This document shows positions 32,356 through 44,600 of a DNA stretch of 64,000 nucleotides, one piece after another. Source of the stretch: Daucus carota subsp. sativus (Eukaryota; Streptophyta; Magnoliopsida; Apiales; Apiaceae); NCBI RefSeq assembly GCF_001625215.2, contig NC_030383.2, positions 50,960,380-51,024,379 on the forward strand, in the 5' to 3' direction. The notes beneath the pieces are model-generated. The model made no database searches and had not been told where the DNA came from. It was given only the letters and a program-made list of their open reading frames with translations. A program made the position numbers and the translations under genes. Within the stretch, counting starts at the first letter, position 1; each line of letters starts with the position of its first letter.

Positions 32356-33490
32356 TAATATTTAACTCATTGTAATATTCATGTTATTTAAAAGTCTATT
32401 AATTTTTAATTTGAATTCTAAATTTATTTCTTTACTTTATATAAGTATTTAACTTAATTTTTTATATAAATATATTGGTCTGACTATTGAATTCTATTAT
32501 TTATAAATCAAACGCTACCTAAACACGATTTTTTACACCAGACATATATATAATTATTTTTACAGCAGACCTATATATTCGGTAGTCTAGTTTGAAGAAA
32601 AGAAACTAAAGAAGACTTAGGTGACCCATGCTAATTAAATAGTGAAGTTTTACCACTGAAATTGCAATGTCTAAATCTACAAGTTCCGGAAACTTCAATT
32701 AAATGGACAGTTCTATCATTCTCTCACAAGCCACGAGAGAGATCTTATATTTCTGTGAACTGAGGCTTACATTTTCTGGACAAGCCTACTGATATATTGT
32801 GGATTTGTGGTGTAGAATTGTTCTATGTGCTGAAGACATTTAATATAAAGAAGACATACTAGCCGTAGGAACCATATCATCGGAGTTCCAGAAAATCCAA
32901 GCGCGCACACACAAGACAGTAGCACTTGATTTCAATAAAATACAAGCAGTTAGATAACACCGAAATTTTACAAGAAATCAATGCTTAAAATACTTCAAAC
33001 AATTTGCTAAAAGACCGCAAGCACTTGATAAGACACCAAAAATGAGGGCAGCATACATCCAAGACACTTCAAACATTTGAAACTGAAACTATAATTGAAC
33101 ACAGTATAGTTCAATCCATCATGGAATATAGCTTCTGCAAAATGTCTGGCCGTAAATCGAAGGCCTTGAATAAGATTTCTTGTGCAAAAATATAAATAAG
33201 TGTTGCAGGAGAAAGAAAAGAAGCGAAATAAAATTAAAGTATTTAATGATATGATAGACAAGAAACATAGCAAATCACAACTCAACTCTAGGCATCCTAC
33301 TAATAATCACGATGATCTTTAACATACTTCCCAGGCAGATTGATTACGAACCATAGTAGAGAAAGAGTAAATACATCAAAATCATTTATCCTCCCAATTA
33401 TCAACCCCCCACAGGTAATCCAGTTCACAGTACATGAAAAGCCAAATAAATTAGAATAGAAAACAAGCTTCGATGGATATCCAACACAAC
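32356..33490 (-). other. Actin 3' UTR and downstream flank
   Basis: The part near 33490 is the probable 3' UTR of the minus-strand actin gene. The remainder is AT-rich. ORFs at 33007-33285 and 33300-33500 show no recognisable product. Confidence 0.4.
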
Positions 33491-34928
<1,438 letters not shown>

Positions 34929-34937
34929 TTTACGTTA

Positions 34938-35404
34938 CTGTCAAATAACGAAAGAAAAAACTCAATCAAGAATGAAAATCGACATTTTAATCAGCAATTG
35001 CAATACTATGTTCCTAAATTTCGTTTCACTTTGTGACTCAAGTGATGAAATAACTAAGCCCCATATCCTTGGTTTTTATCTAACCACCAAACAGATAAAT
35101 AAATTATACATACATAAACATAACCACATTTACAAAAGCAAACATCAAAATACAATACACATAATTATTATCACCTCTATAACCACATTTACAAAAGCAA
35201 ACATCAAAATACAATACACATAATTATTATCACCTCTATTAACACATAGACATACAAATCAACCACACAAACATTATTATAAAGCTATACACACAGATCA
35301 AACTACACTGATTCAGTAATCAGATTCAGATCCAAAATATTCAAATTTAAGTTACAAAGAATAAATGAAAAGGCAGCTACATAGATAAAGAGATCGAGAC
35401 GTAC
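34938..35404 (-). other. Actin 5' UTR leader intron
   Basis: The donor CTG|GTACGTC at 35404 and the acceptor TTTGACAG at 34938 leave a 9-nt leader before the ATG. Leader introns of plant actin genes often raise expression. This one contains a 59-bp tandem duplication (copies starting at 35121 and 35180). Confidence 0.75.
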
Positions 35405-35455
35405 CAGAAAAAGAGTTAGATAGTGTTTGATCTCTCTCGATTCTCTCCCTCCCTC

Positions 35456-35457
<2 letters not shown>

Positions 35458-35489
<32 letters not shown>
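35458..35489. repeat. CT/GA microsatellite in the actin 5' UTR
   Basis: About 16 CT units (GA on the actin strand) lie between the presumed start site and the leader intron donor. CT/GA tracts are common in plant 5' UTRs and core promoters. Confidence 0.9.
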
Positions 35490-35493
<4 letters not shown>

Positions 35494-35537
35494 TGTAACG
35501 ATGAAGCGGATATGAGAGTGGAGAGGTTAGATAGCTG

Positions 35538-35545
35538 TTTATATA
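35538..35545 (-). promoter_or_regulatory. Actin TATA box
   Basis: The minus strand reads TATATAAA about 30 bp before the likely transcript start near 35510, followed by the CT/GA-rich leader and the leader-intron donor. Confidence 0.65.
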
Positions 35546-36048
35546 TGAGTGTGTGTATAGACACGGAGTGGCACGGGGGTTTGAGAATATTATTTGAAAT
35601 TCAATTGAAATGTATTTGAAATTCAATAGACTAAAATATTTATTTTTCTTTCTTGTTTTTAATTACGGAGATGTGCTGGTTTCAAAGTAAGAGATGAATC
35701 ATTGCGACCACCAGAAAAGATAGGGGTCACCTGCCATTCACTCATTCACAGCTTACCCCAAACATGTTTGTGAATTTTTAATTAGAATAAGGACTTAGTT
35801 TAATAAATATTTTATATTTGTATAATAATTTTAAATAAATTCTTAATGGATGTTAAGTATTTTCTATTTAAGAAATAAGTCATTTATTTTTATAAAAAAC
35901 TATTTTACCCGTGCTACGCACCGGAATATTAATATGCATTTTTTAATTAATTATTAGATATATGAATCTCAAAACTTTGACTTTTTTTGTTTTTTATCTT
36001 GTTATTGATGCACGAATTGTTAGTCACACTATCCGTAATAATTTATAA

Positions 36049-36809
36049 GGCTTTTCTCATAAATAACCAGGTCTAAAAGAATTTTTGCAAAAATACTGTT
36101 ATTATTTGGAACAAATTGTAAAAATACTGTATTTCAAAAAATAATTGCAAAACTACGATGTTTGCATATGCAACCATATCTGCAACTGTTAACAATCACA
36201 TATGCAACCACAAATGCAACTTTTAAAAAATCTTTTGAAAATTTAGTTACATAACAAGTTGCAAATGGTTGCAGACGACAAAAATTGAGTGCCCATGCGG
36301 GGCCAACACTAATATCACAAAAGTAATCATGAAATCAACTAAAAGCAAATTAAAAAATTACAGCCATCAAACATCTGCAAACAGCAATGGACCTAAATCC
36401 ACTGTGATGACAAACTAGGTTTTCGATCGATCCTTATCTATACTCCAGCACATACTTTATAAATTGTACCACCAGCGATTTGATCGGCACCGCGATCTGT
36501 AAAGCAAAGTTCATCTTACCATGGCCGCCGACGGGAAAATTCTCAATTCTCCGGCGGCGGAGGGAACGAGCGAGAATTAACAAAGGTGTGAGATTAGAAC
36601 GTTGATCTGGTGCACGAGTTGTAAAATTATTGAGAGAGAAAAGGAGAGAACAAGAAGAGAGAGCAAGAGGAGACAAGAGAGACTAAGGAAATCGTATATC
36701 TGCAAACTTTTGATATTCTATTTGATGAATAAGTACATCTGCAATAATTGTAAGGACACCGTATAAATGCAATTAGTTTGTTAAAAAAAGGTATAATTGA
36801 TAAATTTCC
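36049..36809. mobile_element. Mutator-like miniature element, copy B
   Basis: It begins GGCTTTTCTCATAAATAACC and ends GGTATAATTGATAAATTTCC, an imperfect inverted pair that matches the ends of copy A at 28926-29397. The flanks TAATTTATA and TAATTTAAA match at 8 of 9 positions. The interior shares GCAACC-rich sequence with copy A and includes a GC-rich block (36520-36580) with a 19-codon ORF starting MAADGKILNSPAAEG, possibly a captured piece. Confidence 0.5.
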
Positions 36810-36920
36810 TAATTTAAAAGGAGTCACATGTATCAAGAGTAGTGTATAAAAATTTGAGTATAAATAATCCAATATCTATAATTGCAATAAGTATTTAACG
36901 TTCACCATGATATATACAAT

Positions 36921-37333
36921 TAGAGCTGTAATTCGAGTCGGGCGGCTCGCGAGCTCGCCCGGCTCGAACTCGTTTAAGTGAGCTCGGCTCGACTCGACTG
37001 GTTAAACGAGCCGAGTTCGGGCAAAGGTTTCGGCTCGTTTAATTAAACGAGCCGGCTCGACTCGACTCGTGAAATTAAACGAGCCGAGTTCGGGTAGAGG
37101 TTTGGGCTCGATTAAGTGTAACATTATACGAGTTGGCTCACTCGACTCGTTAAAACCGGCTCGTTTAGCTAAACGAGCCGGCTTGACTCGACTCGTGAAA
37201 TTAACCGAGTCGAGTTCGGGTAAAGATTTAGGCTCGATTAGTTAATCGAGCCGGCTTGGCTCGACTCGATTAAACTTGGCTCGAATTAGGCTCGGCTCGA
37301 AACTCGCCCGGCTCGGCTCGAATTACAGCCCTA
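36921..37333. mobile_element. hAT miniature element, GGCTCG-rich
   Basis: The ends TAGAGCTGTAATTCGAG and (inverse) CTCGAATTACAGCCCTA pair over about 17 bp. The 8-bp flanks TATACAAT and TAAAGAAT match at 6 of 8, a decayed target duplication. The interior is packed with GGCTCGACTCG-type repeats. There is no ORF. The same class as 57338-58121. Confidence 0.8.
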
Positions 37334-37407
37334 TAAAGAATATAATCCAAAAATAATAAATTGTAAATGGGACATGCATGTGCAAAAAGGATGATATCCA
37401 ATAGTGT

Positions 37408-37524
37408 TTAAGAGTTATTTTTCTTGTTAGGCCCATCATCTTTCTTGTATACGCGTTTATTCGATGGTGGTTTTATCTCCTTCGTATTATCAACAACATG
37501 ACCGTCGAGATCGGAAGCTGGGAC
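37408..37524 (-). pseudogene. Terminal exon of an unrecognised (possibly transposon) gene
   Basis: On the minus strand, acceptor TTTTTGCAG is followed by 38 open codons, VPASDLDGHVVDNTKEIKPP then SNKRVYKKDDGPNKKNNS, and TAA at 37410-37408. The segment is in phase 0 from end to end. The Lys-rich tail would suit a nuclear or transposon-encoded protein. No upstream exon was found. A repeat block that looks like CACTA subterminal repeats starts about 140 bp away. Confidence 0.4.
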
Positions 37525-37659
37525 CTGCAAAAAGAATTCAGATGATCAGATATTGCAGGTTTAAAAATTTTGAATTTAATAGTAAATAGATGTTTTGATC
37601 AATAACTATAATAAATTATTTGACATTCAATAGTTGCAAGCCAAAAAAGTGTGAATAAA

Positions 37660-37930
37660 GGCCAAATGGTGTTGCTGAAAGTGAAAAAAAGGGCTATGGT
37701 AACACTTTTTCTAGAAACAGGATCGTAACTAAAATCGGTGCTATCATAGGGGTCTAGGGTAACACCTTTTCAATTTTCGGTTACACCTGAAAAAGTGTAA
37801 CCATATACCTCTATGCTTACACTTTGTTTTGTTTTGGTAACACTAAAAGAACTGTAACTATAGACCTATGATAAAACATCACCTATGGTGTAACCATAAG
37901 ACCTATAATAACACCGTTTGTGCGTGCTAC
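37660..37930. repeat. GTAACACTTT / GTGTAACC repeat block
   Basis: Short motifs GGTAACACTTT, AGTGTAACC and CCTATGGTGTAACC recur at least six times in both orientations. Clusters like this are typical of the subterminal regions of CACTA-class DNA transposons, but I found no clear CACTA terminal repeats to bound an element. Confidence 0.55.
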
Positions 37931-38479
37931 TGCCACACTAAACTTGAAAAACTAAATTATCAATGGCAACATCCTGTTAGTTATAGTTACACTTGTATAT
38001 AAACCTTTTCTACCTTTAGCTATATTTTTTAAATCTTTAGCCACATGTTTTAGATATTTAGCAACTGAGAAATATGAACCATTTACAATAATAATTACAC
38101 TTTACAAGACTCTTTACCAACACATTATAGGGGAAAAAAAGAAGACAATATAGCATTTGAAAATAGCGCTTCCCATTACAAAGTTTACCAAACAATATTC
38201 AGCAACAAACACAATCCAAATACAAATACCAAAAACAAAGGTACAAGTTTATACCAACCAGCAAACACACCAATATAAGAGCTAGTACATGAAACTAAAA
38301 CTAACTTAGGTACACTACAATTTCCTCCTTCTTGGGCAAAATAAGTTTACTGTTAGCAAGCTAGTATGCTTGTTAAAGCAAATGAGAGTCTAAGTTTGTC
38401 ATCTGTAATATGACAAACATCTGTAATATGTGTTTACAATTTGTATGTATTATGCCAGATATATTACATTTTAAACGTG
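37931..38479. other. AT-rich spacer between the repeat block and LINE relic
   Basis: No ORF or terminal repeat pair is convincing. CACTACAATTTCC near 38314 could be a CACTA end but has no partner. Confidence 0.35.
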
Positions 38480-40985
38480 ATACGTCTTGTTAGGATAGAA
38501 GACAGTTTTAAACAACTCTGTGAAATACTGGGAGATTAACCTAGACAATCCGCTTTCCCAATCAACCCAATTGCCTTCTGAGTTTTTCAGCTTATGAATT
38601 CTATTTGTTCTTTTTCTCTGACTTGCTGTCTTATGAAAGTATTTAGAGTTCTTATCACCAGCTTTTAAACCAGAGCTGTGTTGACATTTGCCTCCAGAAT
38701 GTCTCTCTCTAATTATAGATCACTTCCAACTGTTTCTTTGCAATTTCATATCTCTCAACAGACAAAACATCCCTCCCTGCCTTATATCTTGCAAGCTCTT
38801 CTTTACACGCTTTATCCTCCCACTAAAATTACCTGTAATTTCCTTCCCCCAAACTGCCAGCTTCTCACTACATCTCTTGATTTTTTCTTGAATCGAGGTC
38901 TCTTGATTCCCCTACCAACCATCTTTGATAATCTAGGTGCACATAGGCTCAGTAAGCCAAGCATTTTCAAATTTGAATCTATGTTTTCGAACACTTTTAT
39001 TATACACCAATGGCACTAGCAGAAGAGCACTATGATCAGACGGAGCTCCTTCCAGATTATACGGTTTCGCCATTGGAAACTTATTGAGCCAATCCTCCGT
39101 TGTGAGAGCTCTGTCCAGCCTTACTTCTGTCCAGTCCTGTGTACCTCTATTGCGTTCCCAGGTAAATTGGTTCCCCGTGAGACCCATGTCAATCAAACCA
39201 GCTTCCTGCACAACTGCATTAAAACCATCAATAAACCAATCAGGATAAACATCACCTCCTTTTTTGTCATTAGGAGACATAACATTATTTAGATCTCCTA
39301 TGACACACCACAACAAGTTTGCATCCCTCGCTAATGTTCGAAGTAAATTCCAAGTAGTCCTCCTTTGAGCCCTAACTGGTTCTCCATAAAAGCCTGTCAA
39401 CCTCCATACGTACAAGTCTTCTGTCGTAATTTTAACATCAATATGGTACTTTGAGTAACTACGAATCTCCACCTGATCTTTCTCCTTCCACATAAGAGTT
39501 AACCCTCCACTTTTACCTATAAGATCAACCGTAATTAGACCTTCAAAACCCAGCTTTTGTTTCACCCACTCCATCCTTGACCTCTTTGCCATTGTTTCGC
39601 ACGGAAATAACACCATAGGTTGTTCTTGACGTATAACGTCTTCAAGGAACTAAACTTTCTGAGGTAGCCTCATCCCCTGGCCGTTCCAACTTAAGGTATT
39701 CATAATGTCTGGCGGGACTGCACTGCAACACCCGCCATTTGATCATTTTTTGATTCCCTCTCCTGTGAACTGCCCTTAAGGTTATGTTCGTTAAGTTGCA
39801 CCATCTCTCGATTATTCAGGTTTGAAGAGGAAATATTTTTTTCCTGGTCCAAGTCAACCTCCATGTGGCCCACCCCATCAACTGTAGCCCTCCTTCTTTT
39901 GTGGTTGTCTAACTGAATGCTATCACTTTACTCCGTATTTATATCATATAAGATATTTGACGTGTTATAATATCCCTTAAATATAGTGCCAGTTATTGCC
40001 AGTGCGCTGTTACTCATATCACGGAAATCTGTTTCAACTCTCCCCCTGTAATCACTCTTCAACTTTATCTCCTTTCCTTTTTTTGAAACCCCCCCCCCCC
40101 CCCCCCCCCCGAAAAATTTTGGCAGTTATTGTCCCCTCCAATCCTGGACTCCCACGTGTCATCGTTCTCCTTCCTCAGCCATCTGCTTTGCATTTGCCCC
40201 GCCGTGTGTGGCGGTGCTCTCAGCCAGCTCCCCCAATCCTTCACCACCTCCTTTTCTCCTCTAGCCAGAACGTTCCTGCAAAACCTATCTGTATGGGTGA
40301 CCATGCCACATGAGAAGCAGAATTCTTCTAAGCGTTCATATATGCAGTCGACTATGATTTCTTGTCCATCCTTTTTTACTATTTTCTTCTTCCTCCTAAG
40401 TGGTTTTCTTGTATCAATTCTGATTCTCACCCTCATGCAGTTTCTCCAAATAGAATCATTATTCTTCGCATTGTACTCTAAAAATTCTCCAAAAAAATTT
40501 TCAAGCTGCTTTCCTACCGTTTCCACCATGTATCCTATTGGAAGATTATGCAGTTGAATCTAGATATTCAGAAAACAGGGTTTCACGTTTGCAGGATTCT
40601 CCCCTGCTGTCACCGTCTCCAAAGCCAACATCGAGTTATCAAATGACCATGGACCTCCCTTCAAAACCCATTGCATATCTTCTTTCCTGTAAAACTGAAA
40701 CATGAATAGCCCATATTCAAGATCTTTGATATTTAGTCCCATTGCTGACCTCCAAACGTCTGCTATTTTTGATTTCATAATTTTTGTATTGACATTCTTC
40801 TCTGTAAGTAGCCTCCCTACTAGACAGAGTTCATATCTGTTTACATTCTCATCTATATCCCCTTCCAACACGAAAGCCTCATTTTCTTCGTCATCAATTT
40901 CCAATCCTGCCATACGCTCCTCAATGCCTTCCTCTTGAATATGAATATGGAGAGAAAACAAAACTCTCACATGAATATGGAGAGA
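38480..40985 (-). pseudogene. L1-type LINE relic: ORF1 and endonuclease, RT missing
   Basis: Reading the minus strand down from 40985: ORF1 begins near 40913 (MAGLEIDDEENEAFVLEGD) with the DUF4283-type domain (MFQFYRKEDMQWVLKGGPWS). After a stop near 40560 it continues to a CCHC zinc knuckle (CFSCGMVTHTDRFC). The apurinic-type endonuclease of ORF2 follows at 39616-38933 (LYVWRLTGFYGEP, WCVIGDLNNVM, RLDRALTTEDW, APSDHSALLL). The sequence after it (GDKNSKYFHKTASQRKR, near 38640) is the linker before reverse transcriptase. Then the element ends, so the RT catalytic domain is gone. Stops and shifts occur at several points, including the gap between 40065 and 39616. It is a dead LINE copy. Confidence 0.9.
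40089..40110. repeat. 22-bp poly-C tract
   Basis: A run of 22 C, which is G on the LINE coding strand and translates as poly-Gly in ORF1. It is likely length-variable and could be mis-sized by sequencing. Confidence 0.9.
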
Positions 40986-40989
40986 AAAC

Positions 40990-41610
40990 TAGTTTAGTGT
41001 CTAGTTATTTTTCACTCCTGTTTTGTTAGTCACAGAGATGTTCTTTATTACGAAGAGCCAGATGTGATCGCCCAGCATTTCTGCTTAATATTTTTTTATT
41101 TGTGGTTTATTTTGGTTGATGAGTTGCAAAATGGTTACTATAGTTGCACACCATTTTTTTAAAATAATTTTTAAAAAGCAATAATTTTGAATATATTTTG
41201 TTTTTCAAAAAATATTTTTGAAAAAATAATCCGAATCTAAGATAATCCGAAAAATCGGATTTATTTAATATTGAAAGTTCTTATATATATCAAAATATAA
41301 TAACTGAATATACATATAGTTTGTAATATAATAATTCATTTTTAGTCATGCTTCCATCTCATATTCATTAAAATGAATTACATGAATCTGTAAATATAAC
41401 GCTAAAAGAAATTTATATGATGTTTAAATTAAGATTCACATCAATATTTTATTGAACTCTAATTTTTACGGTGTTAATGTTAAAAAAATAAAAATATGAA
41501 TAACATATTATTTAAAAAAAGGTTAAATTAATTGGAAAAATAAATAATAATTAACTTTGTGCATCATATCCGGGAGTCCGAGGGAGTCCAAGAAATAGTG
41601 GAGAAAGTTG
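40990..41610. other. AT-rich spacer upstream of the LIKE-COV gene
   Basis: No ORF of interest. The distal promoter of the following gene presumably lies here. Confidence 0.4.
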
Positions 41611-41617
41611 TATAAAT
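41611..41617 (+). promoter_or_regulatory. TATA box of the LIKE-COV gene
   Basis: TATAAAT lies 70 bp before the ATG at 41681, followed by a C/T-rich leader (CTTGTCTTGTCTCGTCTTC). Confidence 0.65.
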
Positions 41618-41680
41618 AACACAATATATCTTGTCTTGTCTCGTCTTCTTAGATTCAGAGTTTGAGATCTGTATCAAAGC

Positions 41681-44600
41681 ATGGCTGACAACAAGGAACT
41701 CACCCCCTTGCAATCTCCGTCAACTTCAACTTCACCCACTCAACTCCAAGTTGAAGATCCCCACCACTTATCTAAATCACCCGTTCCTCCTAATTCTTCT
41801 ACTCGCAAGGTACCCTTTTTTTCTTGTTCTATATTTTTTTTTCAGCTTTAACTTCAAATTCAATCTGGGTTTATGCTTGTTTAGTACACTCCTTGATATT
41901 TCACAAAAATTTAAGATATCTTGTTGTAATTTTAAGATGGTAGTATTACAGTGTTTGGGACTTAATTGGATCCTAATGTATATTTTTAACACTTCTTGTT
42001 ATGTTACTAGAAAACCCCCATTTTTACCTTAGTGTCGGAATTATTAGTGCGAGAGTATTCGGGGTTAGGAGAGCTTCAACACTAAATGAATTTGAGTTGC
42101 TAACTCTTTTAATAGTCTAAGTTATTAGGGGAAGAATGTGTAATATTTTTAACAATCTGGTTTTGTTTATTGTTAAAATGCGGTATGGGCATAGTACATG
42201 TACCTCATATTTACTCGTAGGATTCGAAGTTGAGTGAGTCTGGTTTTCTTTTTTTAGTTTAATAGGAGTATAGATGCAGAAGATTGTTATGATTGCAAAC
42301 TTATTGTTTGTGGTGATGATTTCGAATGGTTTTATATTTGTAAATAATTGACTGGTTTGGTGTAGAGTAGTGTTTTTGGTAAAATAGAGAATGTTTTGTA
42401 ATTTAGTAAAAAAGAAAGTAACTGTGTGATATGACAATTGCCAACTAGTATAGTGATTGATAAAAAAAGAACGTATACGAGTAATATACCAATTGCTGAC
42501 CAATGTAGTGAATAACTGACTATACTGACTGACTGAGACAACGTTTTATTGAGATTTTGGGACAAAACTGTCAACAACAGATCGTAGTTGGCCAGTTAGT
42601 ACATTGATGAAGAGTATTAAGAATGTTGGAACATGTAAATTATATTTGAGTTAATCTCTCATATTTGTTTTAACATTTCAGTATAGCTTCTATGTCTTGA
42701 ATATATGTTGCACTTATTTTCTGGGAACAGAAGCTTTGATAGATTACTATATAGTGGCCTGGCATGTTTGGGTAACTATCCAGTTAAACTTAACATCAAC
42801 ATGAATCTACAGAAGATTCGTACTAATAAATGCTGGTTTATTAAAGTAATAAATAGAGGTGGGACTGTTGCACTGTTCCTTTCGGAAGTGGTTAGGAGAA
42901 AGTGATCTACATTCTTATGGAGCATGTTCGATTCCACAAAGCAGATTTAGCTGTTCTATTAATATCCTTCAGCTTGTAAACTGAAGCTACACTTTTTCTT
43001 TCTTTGCACATCAGGCTCATGATTACTCAAGTTGAGTGCACTAATTTTGTTTGGACTTGATCAAGTCAGTTCATGTACTATCAAGAACTATTTTTGACCA
43101 TGTGTGATGTATGGAGACCTATGTTACTGTTCAGATATGACCACTAATATTAATAGGTCTTCATACTCTCTGTGTTATCGACACCACTTTAATCATCCTC
43201 CTTATAAAATGGGATCTAGTGTTAGTCTTATAGACTTATAGTATCCCACTTCTTCTGATTCACGAGAAGCACCTAGTGTTCTTATGTTGGAACCTTTTAT
43301 GCCGCTTTATGTATGTAATATATGTGCAAAATTATATTTACGTAGGCTGCCACAAGATTATGTAATCGGAATTAATTTGATATATGTATTGATATCAATC
43401 ACCTACTCTCGACACACACTTAACTAGGTGATATTCTAGAGATCGCCCTCTCTGTACACATACATTGATATCTAATTCATGCCTCTCAAAGCCTTCAAAC
43501 ATACCCAGTTTTACTCATACTAAGATATTATTCGTCCCAACAAATCCTCTCTTCACCCGATGTACCATTAAATCCAGAAAATCCTGCAGATATTCATGAT
43601 ATTCAATGTCAGCATATTATTTATTTTAAATTTTTAATCAAGAGCAGTAATTATGTTCGCTCCAAATAATGGAAAGGGCCTAAGATTACCGGCCACCTAA
43701 ACTCAAACCTTGTCCTCGAGGTTCAAAAAGAAATTGTTGCCTCAATCCTTCTTTTTCTTTTCTTTTTGATCAAGTACCCTTGCATCTTCCCCAATAATAT
43801 CCTAAAGTACCAAAAGAAAGCATCTTTTTTCCTACGAAAGACCAAACCTTGTCTGGTTGCATGGGATATTGAGTTTAAAATAGCTTTCTGCAATTAAGTC
43901 CTCACCTTCAGGATTGTCATCTTTAAACACAGGCAATTCAAGTAGTCATGGCATTGTGCCATTGAAGTCATGGATGTTCATGATGGCGGCCCACCCTGAA
44001 AATTTAAGGAAAACATCTAATTATGCAAATATATTCTTGTGGACCATATATGAGTTCCCATTCTTCTTGTATAAAAACCTAGTTATTGTTGCTTCTGGCG
44101 AGGCTTGAATTTATCAGAAGGTTTAAGATTTCAGTTTTGCTTGTGTTGCCTATGGACTGTATCACTGTGGTTTTACGAAAGCACACATATGAATGGACGA
44201 CTCTTGAACTCATTCTGCTGTATATTAAAACAAAAAAACAGAATTTAGTGTGGAAAAGATGGTTTAACAAATACTTCCTCAAAAGGGATCTGTGTTGTTA
44301 TGTTAGTCCACCCTCAAAATAATCCTAGCTCCTCCCCTGTTGGCAAGCCATCAGACATTTGACTCCCTTGTTGTTTTCTTGTCTTTGCCTGTTTGCCACT
44401 ACCAAAGTGTGCTGGCCGTTGCAAAATCCCAGAAACAGTTGTTGAGGAGCTGTAGTAGTTTCATGATTAAGGTTATCCAATATTTTAAGTACGGCAACCA
44501 CACTTTCTTTGAGGAAAGAGATGTTGTTTAGACCTGACTGAAGTTTCTGAATATGCAGCTTTTGAAATTTTGCTTGCCTTGCTTCCACCTTTTCCTCTAT

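Noticed and set aside
35905..35935. CCCGTGCTACGCACCGG hairpin as a Helitron end
   Set aside because: The hairpin is plausible, but the terminus reads ATAG and no matching 5' end was found.
38300..38330. CACTACAATTTCC as a CACTA terminus
   Set aside because: No inverted partner and no 3-bp duplication.
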